A stretch of DNA of 64,000 bases from Shimia_B sp039815465 (GCA_039815465.1 JBCBZG010000001.1:248001-312000), one strand, 5' to 3'; numbered from the stretch's first letter, positions 25,793-35,410 are shown. The notes: generated by a model not told the origin, from the sequence alone. Translations and numbers: made by a program.

Positions 25793-26959
25793 TCAGGAGG
25801 ACGGCCCGAGCGGTGCAGCCCGCTCAACCAAGCGGGCAAAGAACGACGCACCAACAGGCGCGACCGCATCGTTGAAATCATAGGCCGGGTGGTGGCAGAC
25901 CGGCCCGTCCCCCTGCCCGAGGAACAGGTACGCGCCCGGGCGCGCCTCGAGCATGTAGCTGAAATCCTCCGCCCCCATTTGGCGGTCCACAGCGGGATCG
26001 ACGGTGGCGGCTACGTCGCGCGCAACCTCCGTTGCAAAGGCCGCTTTGCCCGGCTCGTTGATCGTAGCCGGGTAGCCCAGCTCGTATCGCAGCGTCGCGT
26101 CCACCTCGTAGGCGGCGGCGTGGCCGTCCACGATGGTCTGAAGCCGCTTCATCACCATGGCCTGCACATCCTTGTCGAAGGTGCGCACGGTGCCATTCAG
26201 ATACGCCGTGTCCGGGATGATATTGTCGGCGGTGCCGGTGTGGATCTGCGTCACAGAGACAACGAGGTCATGGATCGCCTCGTGATTGCGGCTGACGATG
26301 GTCTGGATGGCAGAGGCCATGCCGACCGCAGCGACCACCGGGTCGCGAGTGTCATGGGGCATCGCGCCGTGGCCGCCCTGCCCCTGGATGTCGATATGGA
26401 ACGTGTCCACGGCGGCCATCACCGGGCCGGGTGCGCAGAACAGCCCGCCTTCTTCGAAATTCGGCGCGTTGTGGATGCCATAGACCTCGTCGATGCCGAA
26501 GCGGTCCATCATGCCCTCTTGGACCATGACCTCGCCGCCCCCGCCGCCCTCTTCAGCTGGCTGAAAAATCAGCGCCACGCGACCGGCGAAATTCCGCGTC
26601 TCTGCCAGGTATCGCGCTGCGCCCAGCAGCATCGTCGTGTGCCCGTCATGGCCGCAGGCATGCATCTTGCCGGGTACTTTTGACGTCCAATCAACCCCCG
26701 ACACTTCCTCAATGGGGAGCGCATCCATATCGGCGCGCAATCCAATCGTGGGTCCATCCCCCTGCCCCTCAATGATCGCCACAACGCCCGACGTCGCGAT
26801 GCCGGTATGGATGTCGGTGATCCCGAACTCCTTGAGCCGCTCCACCACGAAGCTGGCGGTCTCGTGACACTCAAACCCGAGCTCCGGGTGCTGGTGCAGA
26901 TGCCTGCGCCACGTCTTCATATCCTCGGCGAACTCCGCGATGCGGTTGACGATTGGCAT
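25793..26959 (-). CDS. M20 family amidohydrolase (hippurate/IAA-amino-acid hydrolase-like)
   Basis: A 388-residue zinc peptidase of the M20D group. Metal-ligand segments include LRADMDALPI, MHACGHDGHTTMLLGAA and FQPAEEGGGGGEVMV; the dimerisation segment with QGQGGHGAMPHDTRDPV is intact. Such enzymes deacylate N-acyl amino acids or related amides. The ATG at 26959 follows GGAGATGAG. It is first in a four-to-five-gene catabolic operon and divergent from mazG with only 42 bp between starts. Its substrate may be an N-acylated amine that feeds the downstream aminotransferase (inference). Confidence 0.9.
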   Translation of the reverse strand: MPIVNRIAEFAEDMKTWRRHLHQHPELGFECHETASFVVERLKEFGITDIHTGIATSGVVAIIEGQGDGPTIGLRADMDALPIEEVSGVDWTSKVPGKMHACGHDGHTTMLLGAARYLAETRNFAGRVALIFQPAEEGGGGGEVMVQEGMMDRFGIDEVYGIHNAPNFEEGGLFCAPGPVMAAVDTFHIDIQGQGGHGAMPHDTRDPVVAAVGMASAIQTIVSRNHEAIHDLVVSVTQIHTGTADNIIPDTAYLNGTVRTFDKDVQAMVMKRLQTIVDGHAAAYEVDATLRYELGYPATINEPGKAAFATEVARDVAATVDPAVDRQMGAEDFSYMLEARPGAYLFLGQGDGPVCHHPAYDFNDAVAPVGASFFARLVERAAPLGPSS

Positions 26960-27001
26960 GGGCTCATCTCCTTTAGGCCACGGAACCAGAGGGGGCGCGC
27001 A

Positions 27002-27814
27002 ATGGCAATGGATATTCACGAGTTGGACGGCCTCCCGCGCTTGCTGGAAATCATGCGCCAGCTGCGCGATCCCGACACCGGTTGCCCCTGGGATATCGTG
27101 CAAACGCCCACGACCATCGCACCCTATTCCATTGAGGAGGCCCACGAGGTCGCCGATGCCATCGACCGGGAGGCTTGGGACGAGCTGGAGGATGAACTCG
27201 GCGATCTGCTCTTCCAGGTCGTGTTTCAGGCGCAAATGGCGGCGGAGGCCGGGCGTTTTACCTTCGACAGCATCGCCACCCGCGCGGGCCAAAAGATGAT
27301 CGACCGCCACCCGCATATCTTTGGCGATGAAAGCCGGGACAAGAGCGCCGAACAGCAGACCCGGGATTGGGAGGCGATCAAAGCCAAGGAACGGGCGTCG
27401 AAAGCGCAAAAGGGCGCGCTCGATGGCGTGGCCAAGGGGCTCCCGGCGCTCATGCGCGCGCTCAAGCTCCAGAAGCGCGCCGCGCGGGTGGGCTTTGACT
27501 GGACCGAGGTGGAGGACGTGCTGGCAAAGCTGGACGAAGAAACGCGCGAACTGGTGGAGGCGCGCGACCAAAAGACCGCAACAGAGGTAGAGGAGGAGTT
27601 CGGCGACCTGCTCTTCGTGATGGTCAATATCGGGCGGCACCTGGGCGTCGATGCCGAAATCGCGCTCCGCGGCACCAACGCCAAATTCACCCGCCGGTTT
27701 GAGGGGATCGAGGCGGAGCTCGCGCGGCAGGGCAAAACGCCAGAAACAGCAACGCTGGAAGAGATGGACGCGATCTGGAACGATTTCCGCGCGCAGGACA
27801 AGGTGAAGCCATGA
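27002..27814 (+). CDS. mazG: Nucleoside triphosphate pyrophosphohydrolase MazG
   Basis: A 270-residue all-helical enzyme with two MazG domains. The first holds the EEAHEVADAI...DELEDELGDLLFQVVF metal-binding ExxE/ExxD pattern and the second EEFGDLLFVMVNIGRHLG. It hydrolyses NTPs and dNTPs to monophosphate and pyrophosphate as a housekeeping or stress function. The start at 27002 is chosen over upstream in-frame options, which would overlap the divergent M20 gene. It overlaps the next gene by 4 bp. Confidence 0.94.
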   Translation: MAMDIHELDGLPRLLEIMRQLRDPDTGCPWDIVQTPTTIAPYSIEEAHEVADAIDREAWDELEDELGDLLFQVVFQAQMAAEAGRFTFDSIATRAGQKMIDRHPHIFGDESRDKSAEQQTRDWEAIKAKERASKAQKGALDGVAKGLPALMRALKLQKRAARVGFDWTEVEDVLAKLDEETRELVEARDQKTATEVEEEFGDLLFVMVNIGRHLGVDAEIALRGTNAKFTRRFEGIEAELARQGKTPETATLEEMDAIWNDFRAQDKVKP

Positions 27815-28596
27815 TCACGCAAGACCAGATCGACACCTTCCAAACCGATGGGGTGGTCCTTTTCCCCGGCCTCTTCGCTGAGCATGTCGACACGCTCCGC
27901 GCAGGCATTGACCACAACATGGCCGACCCTGGCCCCTACGCCGCTGAGAACTTGAAGGCGCACGAGGCAGGGCGCTTCTTCGACGACTACTGCAACTGGC
28001 AGCGCATCGCGGAGTTTGAAACCGTCGCCAAAGACCCCAAGATCGCACAGGCCGCCGCTGCGCTCATGGGCAGCGAGACCGTGCAGCTCTTCCACGACCA
28101 TGTGCTCGTAAAAGAACCCGGCACCTCCAAACCCACGCCCTGGCATTCCGACGGGCCCTATTACTTCGTCGAGGGCCGCCAAACGGTCAGCTTTTGGTCC
28201 CCGCTCGACCCCGTCACCGATGCCTCCCTGCGCTGCGTGGCGGGGAGCCACCTCTGGCCCAAACCCGTGCTCCCTATCCGATGGCTGGCGGAGACATCGT
28301 TTTACACGAACGAGGACGACTACATGCCCGTCCCCGACCCCGATGCCGAAGGGATGCGCGTGGTAGAATGGGCGATGAAGCCGGGCGACGCCGTGGCGTT
28401 CAACTACGGCATCCTCCACGGTGCGCGCGGGAATGAAACGGCGCAGCGCCGCCGCGCGTTTTCTCTGCGCCTCGTGGGCGATGACGCGCGCTACACCGAA
28501 CGCCCCGGCCCCACCTCGCCCCCCTTCCCTGGCCACGGCATGGTCCAGGGCCAAAAGCTCCGTGAGGATTGGTTCCCGGTGATCTGGCCCCGCTGA
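27811..28596 (+). CDS. Phytanoyl-CoA dioxygenase (PhyH) family protein
   Basis: A 261-residue Fe(II)/2-oxoglutarate oxygenase. The facial triad is visible as WHSDGPYY (HxD, about residues 111-113) and the distal His in GILHGARGN (about 200). The 2-oxoglutarate-binding Arg is probably in RRAFSLRL. The family hydroxylates diverse small molecules, and no substrate can be assigned. It is translationally coupled to mazG, though the functional link is unclear. Confidence 0.87.
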   Translation: MITQDQIDTFQTDGVVLFPGLFAEHVDTLRAGIDHNMADPGPYAAENLKAHEAGRFFDDYCNWQRIAEFETVAKDPKIAQAAAALMGSETVQLFHDHVLVKEPGTSKPTPWHSDGPYYFVEGRQTVSFWSPLDPVTDASLRCVAGSHLWPKPVLPIRWLAETSFYTNEDDYMPVPDPDAEGMRVVEWAMKPGDAVAFNYGILHGARGNETAQRRRAFSLRLVGDDARYTERPGPTSPPFPGHGMVQGQKLREDWFPVIWPR

Positions 28597-28670
28597 CCGC
28601 GCCACCTGCCCCCTTGGACGCCCGCCCGCACTGCCCTACAACAGAGCTTCACCACCAGAAGGGAGCACAT

Positions 28671-30080
28671 ATGACCGCACCAACGCGCAGGCACGTCATT
28701 GTTGGCGACGGCATCACCGCGCTCGCCTTTCTGGACACGCGCACAGCCCGCGCGGGGGAAGACATCATCCTGATCGGGCGCAACGCTAGCGAGTTCGGGC
28801 GCGGCCAGGCCTATGCCAAGGGCGACGAAACACCCTGGCGTTATGCCTACCTGCTGAACTCGCCCGCCGATGATATCGACCCGGCCTTTGCGCACTGGCT
28901 CTCAGATCGGTGGGACTTGGTCGCGGACACGATGAGGGGCCGTGCGCCTGACTGGCTATCAGCGGCGGCGCCCTTGGTGGAACGCGGCGACGTCTACGGC
29001 GTCAATGCGCCACGCGAATTCTACGGCGACTACATGCGGGAACAAGCGCTGGCTGCTATCGCACGGCTCACGGCCGCAGGTGTCACCGTCCAGGCGGTTG
29101 ACGCGGATGCGCAGCAGCTCCGCACGGGGACCGACGGCACGCTGACGCTTATGACATCGGCGGGGAGCTATGACTGCGACAGCCTCGATGTCGCGCCGGG
29201 CGGCCCGTCGACCTTGCGGATCCCGGGCGATGACGGGGCGTTTGCGGCCCCATCGGTCTTTGGCCACGAACACCGCATCGCCGACCATATCCGCGCCGGG
29301 AGGGAGATTTTCTGCATCGGCGGCAATGCGGCCATGCTCGATGTGCTCAGGCTCTGCCAAAGCCTCGTCACCGAGGATGCGCTGCGCTTTGTCGCCTGCG
29401 CCCCCGATGGGGAGGTCCCCGCGCCGCTTATCCCGCGCCTGCCCCGGCGGTTCACCAAACCAACGCTCAGCCGCGGCCATGGGACCGCCGAAAGCTTCCT
29501 CGCTGAAATCTGGCGGGAGATCGAGATGGCCAAGCGCGGCGGTGACGAAATGCGCGAGATCCGCGCAGGCTTCCGCGCGCATTTCCTCGAAAACCCGCTC
29601 GAAGGCTACGTGACCGACCCGGCAGAGGCGCGCCGCGTGCCCTCAAAGCTGCGCTTTTGGCTGCGCGGCGGAACACGGGACACGATCCTCGACATGATGC
29701 GTCTGGTGAACGCGGGCAAGACCCGCGTCATCGCCGGTGCCGTGCGCGCCGTAGAGCACGGCAGCGATGGCGCACGGGTGATCATCGAAGACCGCGCGGG
29801 CGGCGAACAAAGCTACGACACCGGCTTTGTCGTAAACTGCGCAGGCGCAGGGCCCGGGTCCCGCTACGACCCCCTGACCGAGGATCTGTTGGCGCAAGAC
29901 GCGATTTCGATCTGCCCGATCTCCCGCGGGATCGCGGTCGGGGAACGCTGCCAGACCGCGATTGCCGGCGTGCGCTACCTGTCGCCGTCCACCACGGTGA
30001 TCGGGACGGAATCCATGGCGATGCCGCTCTATGACGCGCATATGCTGCGCACATACGCCGCGCGGGCCCAGCAGACCTAG
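28671..30080 (+). CDS. FAD/NAD(P)-binding protein (HI0933/YdhS-like oxidoreductase family)
   Basis: A 469-residue protein with an N-terminal nucleotide-binding segment (HVIVGDGITALAFLD, about 7-20). Other features typical of the FAD_NAD(P)_bind family are the AYLLNSPAD block, NAPREFYGDYMREQ and a second site near EIFCIGGNAAMLDVL. The C-terminal VVNCAGAGPGSRYDPL and IGTESMAMPLYDA fit that family. The start at ATG 28671 follows GAAGGGAG. It is 75 bp after the PhyH gene and 33 bp before a nucleoside hydrolase. Its reaction is unknown. Confidence 0.75.
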   Translation: MTAPTRRHVIVGDGITALAFLDTRTARAGEDIILIGRNASEFGRGQAYAKGDETPWRYAYLLNSPADDIDPAFAHWLSDRWDLVADTMRGRAPDWLSAAAPLVERGDVYGVNAPREFYGDYMREQALAAIARLTAAGVTVQAVDADAQQLRTGTDGTLTLMTSAGSYDCDSLDVAPGGPSTLRIPGDDGAFAAPSVFGHEHRIADHIRAGREIFCIGGNAAMLDVLRLCQSLVTEDALRFVACAPDGEVPAPLIPRLPRRFTKPTLSRGHGTAESFLAEIWREIEMAKRGGDEMREIRAGFRAHFLENPLEGYVTDPAEARRVPSKLRFWLRGGTRDTILDMMRLVNAGKTRVIAGAVRAVEHGSDGARVIIEDRAGGEQSYDTGFVVNCAGAGPGSRYDPLTEDLLAQDAISICPISRGIAVGERCQTAIAGVRYLSPSTTVIGTESMAMPLYDAHMLRTYAARAQQT

Positions 30081-30112
30081 ACAAATCCCCCGTTTCCGCC
30101 CACCTGTGTCCC

Positions 30113-31039
30113 ATGCGGAAGATTATCATCGACACAGACCCGGGCCAGGACGACGCCGTCGCCATCCTATTGGCGCTCGCCTCGCCCGAACTTGAGGTCT
30201 TGGGGATCACAGCCGTGGCAGGCAACGTGCCGCTGGCGCTTACGGCCCGAAATGCACGCGTGGTGTGCGAGCTCGCCGGGCGGCCAGATGTGGCGGTCTA
30301 TGCGGGCTGCGACCGCCCCATGGGGCGCAGCCTGGTCACGGCAGAGCATGTACATGGCCAAACCGGGCTGAACGGTACCGACCTGCCGGAGCCCACGATG
30401 CCGCTAGAAGACGCCCACGCGGTCGACTTTATCATCGACACCTGCCGCACGGTGCCGGGCGTGACGCTTTGCCCCTTGGGGCCGCTCACCAACATCGCCA
30501 CAGCGCTCGACCGGGCGCCCGACATCGCAGCCAGTATCGCAGAAATCGTGCTGATGGGCGGCGCCTATTTCGAGGTGGGCAACATCACCCCCGCGGCGGA
30601 GTTCAACATCTATGTCGACCCAGAGGCTGCAAAAATCGTCTTTGGCAGCGGGATCAAGCTGACGGTGGCGCCGCTCGACCTCACGCATAAAATGCTGACC
30701 TCGGCGGACTGGATCGCCCGCATGCGCGCGCTCGGGACGCCCGTGGGGGATGCGGTGGCAGGCTGGACCGACTTTTTTGAACGCTTCGATGTGGCCAAAT
30801 ACGGCTCCGCCGGGGCGCCGCTCCATGACCCTTGCGTCATCGCGCATCTCATCGACCCCACGCTATTTCAGGGGCGCGAGGTCAACGTCGAAATCGAAAC
30901 CGACAGCCCGCTGACGCGCGGCATGACCGTGGCCGATTGGTGGGACGTCACCGACCGCGCACCCAACGCGACCTTCCTCGGCGACGGGGACCGCACGCGT
31001 TTCTTTGAGCTACTGACGACGCGGCTTGCCGCGCTATGA
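30113..31039 (+). CDS. Inosine-uridine preferring nucleoside hydrolase
   Basis: A 308-residue enzyme. The calcium-binding signature DTDPGQDDAVAILLAL is at residues 7-22, and the catalytic-side AEFNIYVDPEAA block (about residue 163) and the C-terminal VEIETDSPLTRGMTV are present. It cleaves ribonucleosides to base and ribose for salvage. The next gene starts inside its stop codon (ATGA). Confidence 0.93.
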   Translation: MRKIIIDTDPGQDDAVAILLALASPELEVLGITAVAGNVPLALTARNARVVCELAGRPDVAVYAGCDRPMGRSLVTAEHVHGQTGLNGTDLPEPTMPLEDAHAVDFIIDTCRTVPGVTLCPLGPLTNIATALDRAPDIAASIAEIVLMGGAYFEVGNITPAAEFNIYVDPEAAKIVFGSGIKLTVAPLDLTHKMLTSADWIARMRALGTPVGDAVAGWTDFFERFDVAKYGSAGAPLHDPCVIAHLIDPTLFQGREVNVEIETDSPLTRGMTVADWWDVTDRAPNATFLGDGDRTRFFELLTTRLAAL

Positions 31040-31506
31040 ACAGCCGCCTGCCGCCGCGCGCCGCGCTTCACCGTGCCGACCTCGTCGACCTTGCGCAGCT
31101 CTTGCCGCTCGTGAGCGCCTTCCACGCTGAGGAGGAGGTGCCCACGACCGAGGATCAGCGCATGAACGGGATCATGCCGATCCTGCGCGGTTCCCCCCAT
31201 GGGGAGTTCTTTTTGGTCGGCCCACGCATGGCACCCGCAGGCTACGCCTTTGTCAGCTACGGCTGGTCGCTGGAATTCGGCGGGCTCGACGCGTTCTTGG
31301 ACGAATTTTACCTGCGCCCCGCCGTCCGCGGCAAAGGGCTCGCCGGGGATGTGCTCCATGCGCTGTCGCTCTACCTGGCCGACCGCGGCGCGGGCTCGCT
31401 TACGCTTGAGGTCGATTACGACAACGCCCCCGCCATCAGCGCCTATGAGCGCTCAGGCTTTCAGCGGCGCGGGCGCTACGGGCTGATGTCGCGGACGCTC
31501 GCATGA
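31036..31506 (+). CDS. GNAT family N-acetyltransferase
   Basis: A 156-residue acetyltransferase. Motif A, the acetyl-CoA pyrophosphate loop, appears as LRPAVRGKGLAGDVL (about 90-104), followed by the motif B pattern LEVDYDNAPAISAYERSGFQRRGRY. The acceptor is unknown. It is coupled by 4-bp overlaps both to the nucleoside hydrolase upstream and to selO downstream. Confidence 0.9.
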   Translation: MNSRLPPRAALHRADLVDLAQLLPLVSAFHAEEEVPTTEDQRMNGIMPILRGSPHGEFFLVGPRMAPAGYAFVSYGWSLEFGGLDAFLDEFYLRPAVRGKGLAGDVLHALSLYLADRGAGSLTLEVDYDNAPAISAYERSGFQRRGRYGLMSRTLA

Positions 31507-32894
31507 TTGCCTTCGACAACAGCTACGCCCGCCTGCCAGACCGGTTCTACGCCAAACTGCCTGCCACGCCCGTGCGCGCGCCTAAGCTGCGCGCCTGGAA
31601 CGCCCCTCTCGCGGGCGAGCTTGGGATCGACCTGAGCGCCGCTGAGCGGCTCGATGTGTTTTCCGGCAACGCTGTGCCGCAGGGCGCCGACCCGCTCGCC
31701 GCGCTTTATGCCGGGCATCAGTTCGGCAACTGGAACCCCCAACTCGGCGATGGGCGCGCCATCCTCCTGGGGGAGGTCATCGGTAAAAGCGGCCAGCGCT
31801 GGGATATCCAGCTCAAGGGCTCAGGCCCCACCCCGTTTTCGCGCATGGGCGACGGCCGCAACTGGGTGGGTCCCGCGCTGCGCGAATATGTGGTGAGCGA
31901 GGCGGTGCATGCATTGGGCATCCCCACCACCCGCGCGCTGGCCATCACAACCACCGGCGAAACCGTGCTCCGCGAACGCCCACTGCCCGGCGCCGTCGTC
32001 ACGCGTGTTGCCCGCTCCCACATCCGCGTCGGCACCTTCCAGGTCTTTACCGCACGCCGCGACGCAGCCGCGCTCGCCGCGCTCACCGACCACGTCATCG
32101 CGCGCCACTACCCCGAGGCAACCGGCCCGGCGGAGCTTTTGGCCGCCGCCGTCGCCGCCCAGGCCAAGCTGATCGCGCGGTGGATGGGGGTGGGCTTTAT
32201 CCATGGCGTCATGAACACCGACAACTGCCACGTGGCAGGCGACACCATCGACTACGGCCCCTGCGCGTTCATGGATGCCTACGACCCTGGAAAAGTCTTC
32301 TCCTCGATCGACCAGGGCGGGCGCTACGCCTACGCCAATCAACCCAACATCGCCGCTTGGAACATGGCGCAATTCGCCACCGCGCTCCTGCCGCTGATGG
32401 ACAACCAAGACGCCGCGATTGAGACGTTCACGGAGATCGTGAACAGCTTTGCAGGCACCTATCAAGCGGCCTGGATTGCAGAGTTCGGCGCGAAATTGGG
32501 TTTGAGCGCGCCGACTGAGGCGGACGTGCCTCTGATCACGGAATTCCTCAAGATCGCGGCAGAGCAGAACGCCGACTTCACGTTATCCTTCAGCACCCTA
32601 GCAGATGATCTTGACGCACACCCCTGCGCCACGCACCCAGAATTTCCCGACTGGCGCAGCGCCTGGCAAGACCGTGGTGCGGACCGCGCGCTGTGCGCAC
32701 GCACGAACCCCATCGTCATCCCCCGCAACCACATGGTTGAGGCGGCCATCGCCTCCGCCGTCGACGACGACTGGACCCCGTTCGACTCCCTTCTGGCCGC
32801 CGTCACATCGCCCTTTACCGCGCCAAGCGACCCGCGCTTCACAACGCCCCCCACGGCTAACGAAGAGGTGCGCCAAACCTTTTGCGGCACCTAG
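31503..32894 (+). CDS. selO: Protein adenylyltransferase SelO (YdiU/UPF0061)
   Basis: A 463-residue pseudokinase-fold AMPylase. Family landmarks are PQLGDGRAILLGEV, a WDIQLKGSGPTPFSRMGDGR block, the active-site region HGVMNTDNCHVAGDTIDYGP and QPNIAAWNMAQFA. The C-terminus ends with Cys three residues from the end, the position held by selenocysteine in eukaryotic SelO. It transfers AMP to protein Ser/Thr/Tyr and is linked to redox stress. Its stop codon overlaps the stop of the converging EamA transporter. Confidence 0.94.
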   Translation: MIAFDNSYARLPDRFYAKLPATPVRAPKLRAWNAPLAGELGIDLSAAERLDVFSGNAVPQGADPLAALYAGHQFGNWNPQLGDGRAILLGEVIGKSGQRWDIQLKGSGPTPFSRMGDGRNWVGPALREYVVSEAVHALGIPTTRALAITTTGETVLRERPLPGAVVTRVARSHIRVGTFQVFTARRDAAALAALTDHVIARHYPEATGPAELLAAAVAAQAKLIARWMGVGFIHGVMNTDNCHVAGDTIDYGPCAFMDAYDPGKVFSSIDQGGRYAYANQPNIAAWNMAQFATALLPLMDNQDAAIETFTEIVNSFAGTYQAAWIAEFGAKLGLSAPTEADVPLITEFLKIAAEQNADFTLSFSTLADDLDAHPCATHPEFPDWRSAWQDRGADRALCARTNPIVIPRNHMVEAAIASAVDDDWTPFDSLLAAVTSPFTAPSDPRFTTPPTANEEVRQTFCGT

Positions 32895-33766
32895 CCGCGA
32901 TTGGTCAGGATCAGGCCCAACGTCACAAGCACCAGGGCCCCGATGAGGCCAACACCCGCCTCCTCACCCAAAAGCAGCACGCCCAGAATGACGCTAAACA
33001 CCGGCGATAGAAAGCTGAAGGACGCGACCGAGGTCGCCGGATAGATCTTGATCAGCCAAAACCAAAACAAGAAACCAAACGACGCCACCGCAAAAACCTG
33101 AAACCCAAGCGCCGCCCAGGAGATGACCGTCAGCTCCCGTACCAGCGGACCAGACAGAACCGCGGCGATGACAAGCAACGGGATCGACAGAAATACCTGC
33201 CAAAAAAGTTGAACTTCCGCCGGTAGCGCCTTGATATTGCTTCCCTTCACAAAAAGCAAAAGCGCCGCCCACCCCATAGACGCACCCAACGCGCACAGAT
33301 CACCGAGGATCGCACCAGGAGCCTTCGACGCGCCCCCAAGGATCGCCCAAGCCATGCCCGCAAACGCCAAAGCGAGCCCGAGCAGCTTTTGCGAGGTCAG
33401 CCGCTCCCCCAGGAACAGCCGCGCCCCGAGCGCCGCCCAGACCGGCATGGCGTAAAAGATGACTGAGGCGCGCCCGACGCTCGTCAGATCGAGCGCGGTG
33501 AAGAGCAAAATGAACTCCACCGCAAAGATCAGGCCCATCAACGTGACCGTGCCCCACTGCGCCCGTGCCAGGACCAACGGGATGCCCCGCCAGCGCAGCC
33601 ACAGCCACAACACACACGCCGCCCCGATCGACCGCAGCGCCGCCATAAAGATCGGCTGCCACCCATCCCCGCCCACAGCAATCACCACTTGGTTAAAGGC
33701 AAGCAGCAGCGCCATCCCGATGAGCGACAGGGTGCCAAATGTATCAAGCGACGTCTTGGGTGTCAT
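32891..33766 (-). CDS. EamA/DMT family transporter
   Basis: A roughly 291-residue protein with ten predicted membrane helices in two EamA repeats, each ending in the usual L(L)GE pattern (LFLGERLTSQKLLGLALAF, then VILGVLLLGEEAG). It should be a small-metabolite exporter or permease of the inner membrane. ATG 33766 is taken; an upstream in-frame start 10 residues earlier is also possible. It is divergent from the Fur-family gene with about 120 bp between starts and converges on selO. Confidence 0.87.
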   Translation of the reverse strand: MTPKTSLDTFGTLSLIGMALLLAFNQVVIAVGGDGWQPIFMAALRSIGAACVLWLWLRWRGIPLVLARAQWGTVTLMGLIFAVEFILLFTALDLTSVGRASVIFYAMPVWAALGARLFLGERLTSQKLLGLALAFAGMAWAILGGASKAPGAILGDLCALGASMGWAALLLFVKGSNIKALPAEVQLFWQVFLSIPLLVIAAVLSGPLVRELTVISWAALGFQVFAVASFGFLFWFWLIKIYPATSVASFSFLSPVFSVILGVLLLGEEAGVGLIGALVLVTLGLILTNRG

Positions 33767-33887
33767 AGGGCGTCGTTGATCGCGTTTACGGGCCAAGTCA
33801 ACTCAACGCTGTAGGCACGCAATGGCCGATCCCCCCTTGAGCAGCAGCGCCGCGGGCAGTATCCAATCGCCGTCTTTGGGGGAAACC

Positions 33888-34298
33888 ATGCCTGACACCA
33901 TCATCGCGCGCTGCGAGGCCAAGGGCCTGCGCATGACCGGCCCCCGCCGCGTCATCGCCGCCGTGCTGGAAGACGCCCACGACCACCCCGACGTCGAAGA
34001 GCTCTACGCCCGCGCCTCCGCCGTCGACGCAGGCATTTCGCTCGCCACCGTCTACCGCACCGTCAAATTGTTTGAGGAGGCGGGGATCCTCGAAAAGCTC
34101 GAATTCGGCGACGGGCGCGCCCGCTACGAGGATGCTGACCGCGACCACCACGACCACCTCATCGACATCGCCACCGGCGAAGTGATCGAATTCGTGGACC
34201 CGGAGATCGAGGCGCTGCAAGTCAAAATCGCCGAACGTCTCGGTTTCGAACTGCGCGGCCACAGGCTCGAACTCTACGGGAAAAAGCGTCAAACCTAG
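33888..34298 (+). CDS. Fur/Mur family metalloregulator
   Basis: A 136-residue Fur-fold repressor. The winged-helix DNA-binding part includes RMTGPRRVIAAVLED and ISLATVYRTVKLFEEAGIL. The dimerisation part carries a His-rich HHDHLIDIATGEVIEF, where structural and regulatory metal ligands are expected, and ends in HRLELYG. It closely resembles the alphaproteobacterial Fur/Mur group, which often senses manganese and not iron. No CxxC zinc pairs are present. ATG 33888 follows GGGGGAAA. Neighbouring transporters are of EamA type, so no metal-uptake target is visible here. Confidence 0.88.
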   Translation: MPDTIIARCEAKGLRMTGPRRVIAAVLEDAHDHPDVEELYARASAVDAGISLATVYRTVKLFEEAGILEKLEFGDGRARYEDADRDHHDHLIDIATGEVIEFVDPEIEALQVKIAERLGFELRGHRLELYGKKRQT

Positions 34299-34339
34299 CA
34301 CGCCGCCCTCGACAGCGCGCCGCCCCACCAAACGGCGCC

Positions 34340-34360
34340 AAAAGTTTTCGCAAAACTTTT
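34340..34360. terminator. Palindromic hairpin downstream of the Fur-family gene
   Basis: AAAAGTTTT-CGC-AAAACTTTT is a perfect 9-bp stem with a 3-nt loop, 41 bp past the fur-like stop. A second inverted repeat (GGCGGTGGC at 34369-34377, GCCACCGCC at 34399-34407) follows. It may end the fur-like transcript. The rest of the 230-bp gap up to the EamA gene holds nothing else I can support. Confidence 0.5.
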
Positions 34361-34528
34361 CCATGCGCGGCGGTGGCCCGCTGCGCGGGACATCCGCCGC
34401 CACCGCCCCGCTGCGATCCCCCTAGACGGCCCTCCGAACGGAGCGTAGGCGGGTCGGTGGGTGGGCGCCTTTCAAGCGCAGCGCAGAAACAGTCCCGCCC
34501 ATCGACGCAGCAATCCAATGGACCCGGC

Positions 34529-35410
34529 ATGGCCAATCTTCGCGGTATCGTATTGATGATCATCGCCATGGGCTGCTTCGCGGTCTCCGACGCGTTTCTC
34601 AAGGTCCTCACTCAGACGGTCCCCCGGGGGCAGATCTTGATCATCTTCGGGCTCGCGGGCGGCATACTCCTGGGGACGGTGGCCACCCTGCGCGGGGCGC
34701 GGCTCTTTGGCCCGTGGTTCCTGCGGCCGGTGTTCCTCACCCGCTTGGCGGCCGATATGTTTGCGGCCACGGCCATCGTCTCTGCGTTTGCGCTGGCCTC
34801 TTTATCCCTCGTCTCTGCGATTATGCAGGTCTCCCCCCTCGTGGCTGCGCTCACCGCCGCCTGGCTGCTGGGCGAACGCGTGGGCCCTTGGCGACTTGGC
34901 GCCATTGGCATCGGGCTCCTGGGTGTGCTGATCATATTGGAGCCTTGGGGCGAACGGATTGAGCTCGGCGCGATCTTTGCAGCGGTCGGGGCCTGCCTTT
35001 TGGCCTTGCGCGACGTGCTGACCCGGAAAATGCCCGACGACACCCCGTACGAGGCGCTCGTGACCTATGGCATCCTTGCCATGGCCCCGGGCGGGCTCAT
35101 CCTGTTCCTCGCTGACCCGGCTTGGGTCCCCGTGGCACCTGGCCAGGGCGCGCTCTTTGCTGCGGGCATCCTATCGGGCATCCTGGGATACACCACCATC
35201 ACCCTGGCCTCCCGCATGGCGGAGATTTCGGCCATCGCCCCGTTTCGCTATTCCCGCCTCGTCTTCGCCCTGCTCATCGGCGGCATCGCCTTTGGGGAGC
35301 GTCTACCCCCCCACGCGCTGTTCGGCGCGGCCCTCGTGATCGGCACAGGGCTTTTTGTCTTTTGGCGCGAGGCGCGGCTGCGCGGGGCGCAGAGCGACCG
35401 TGAGCGCTAA
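34529..35410 (+). CDS. EamA/DMT family transporter
   Basis: A 293-residue, ten-helix membrane protein with two EamA repeats (first closing AAWLLGERVGPWRLG, second IGGIAFGERLPPH). It starts at ATG 34529 (MANLRG) because the preceding in-frame sequence is Pro/Arg-rich and non-membrane. It is not closely similar in sequence to the other EamA gene at 32891-33766. Substrate unknown. It lies 71 bp before enolase on the same strand. Confidence 0.88.
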   Translation: MANLRGIVLMIIAMGCFAVSDAFLKVLTQTVPRGQILIIFGLAGGILLGTVATLRGARLFGPWFLRPVFLTRLAADMFAATAIVSAFALASLSLVSAIMQVSPLVAALTAAWLLGERVGPWRLGAIGIGLLGVLIILEPWGERIELGAIFAAVGACLLALRDVLTRKMPDDTPYEALVTYGILAMAPGGLILFLADPAWVPVAPGQGALFAAGILSGILGYTTITLASRMAEISAIAPFRYSRLVFALLIGGIAFGERLPPHALFGAALVIGTGLFVFWREARLRGAQSDRER

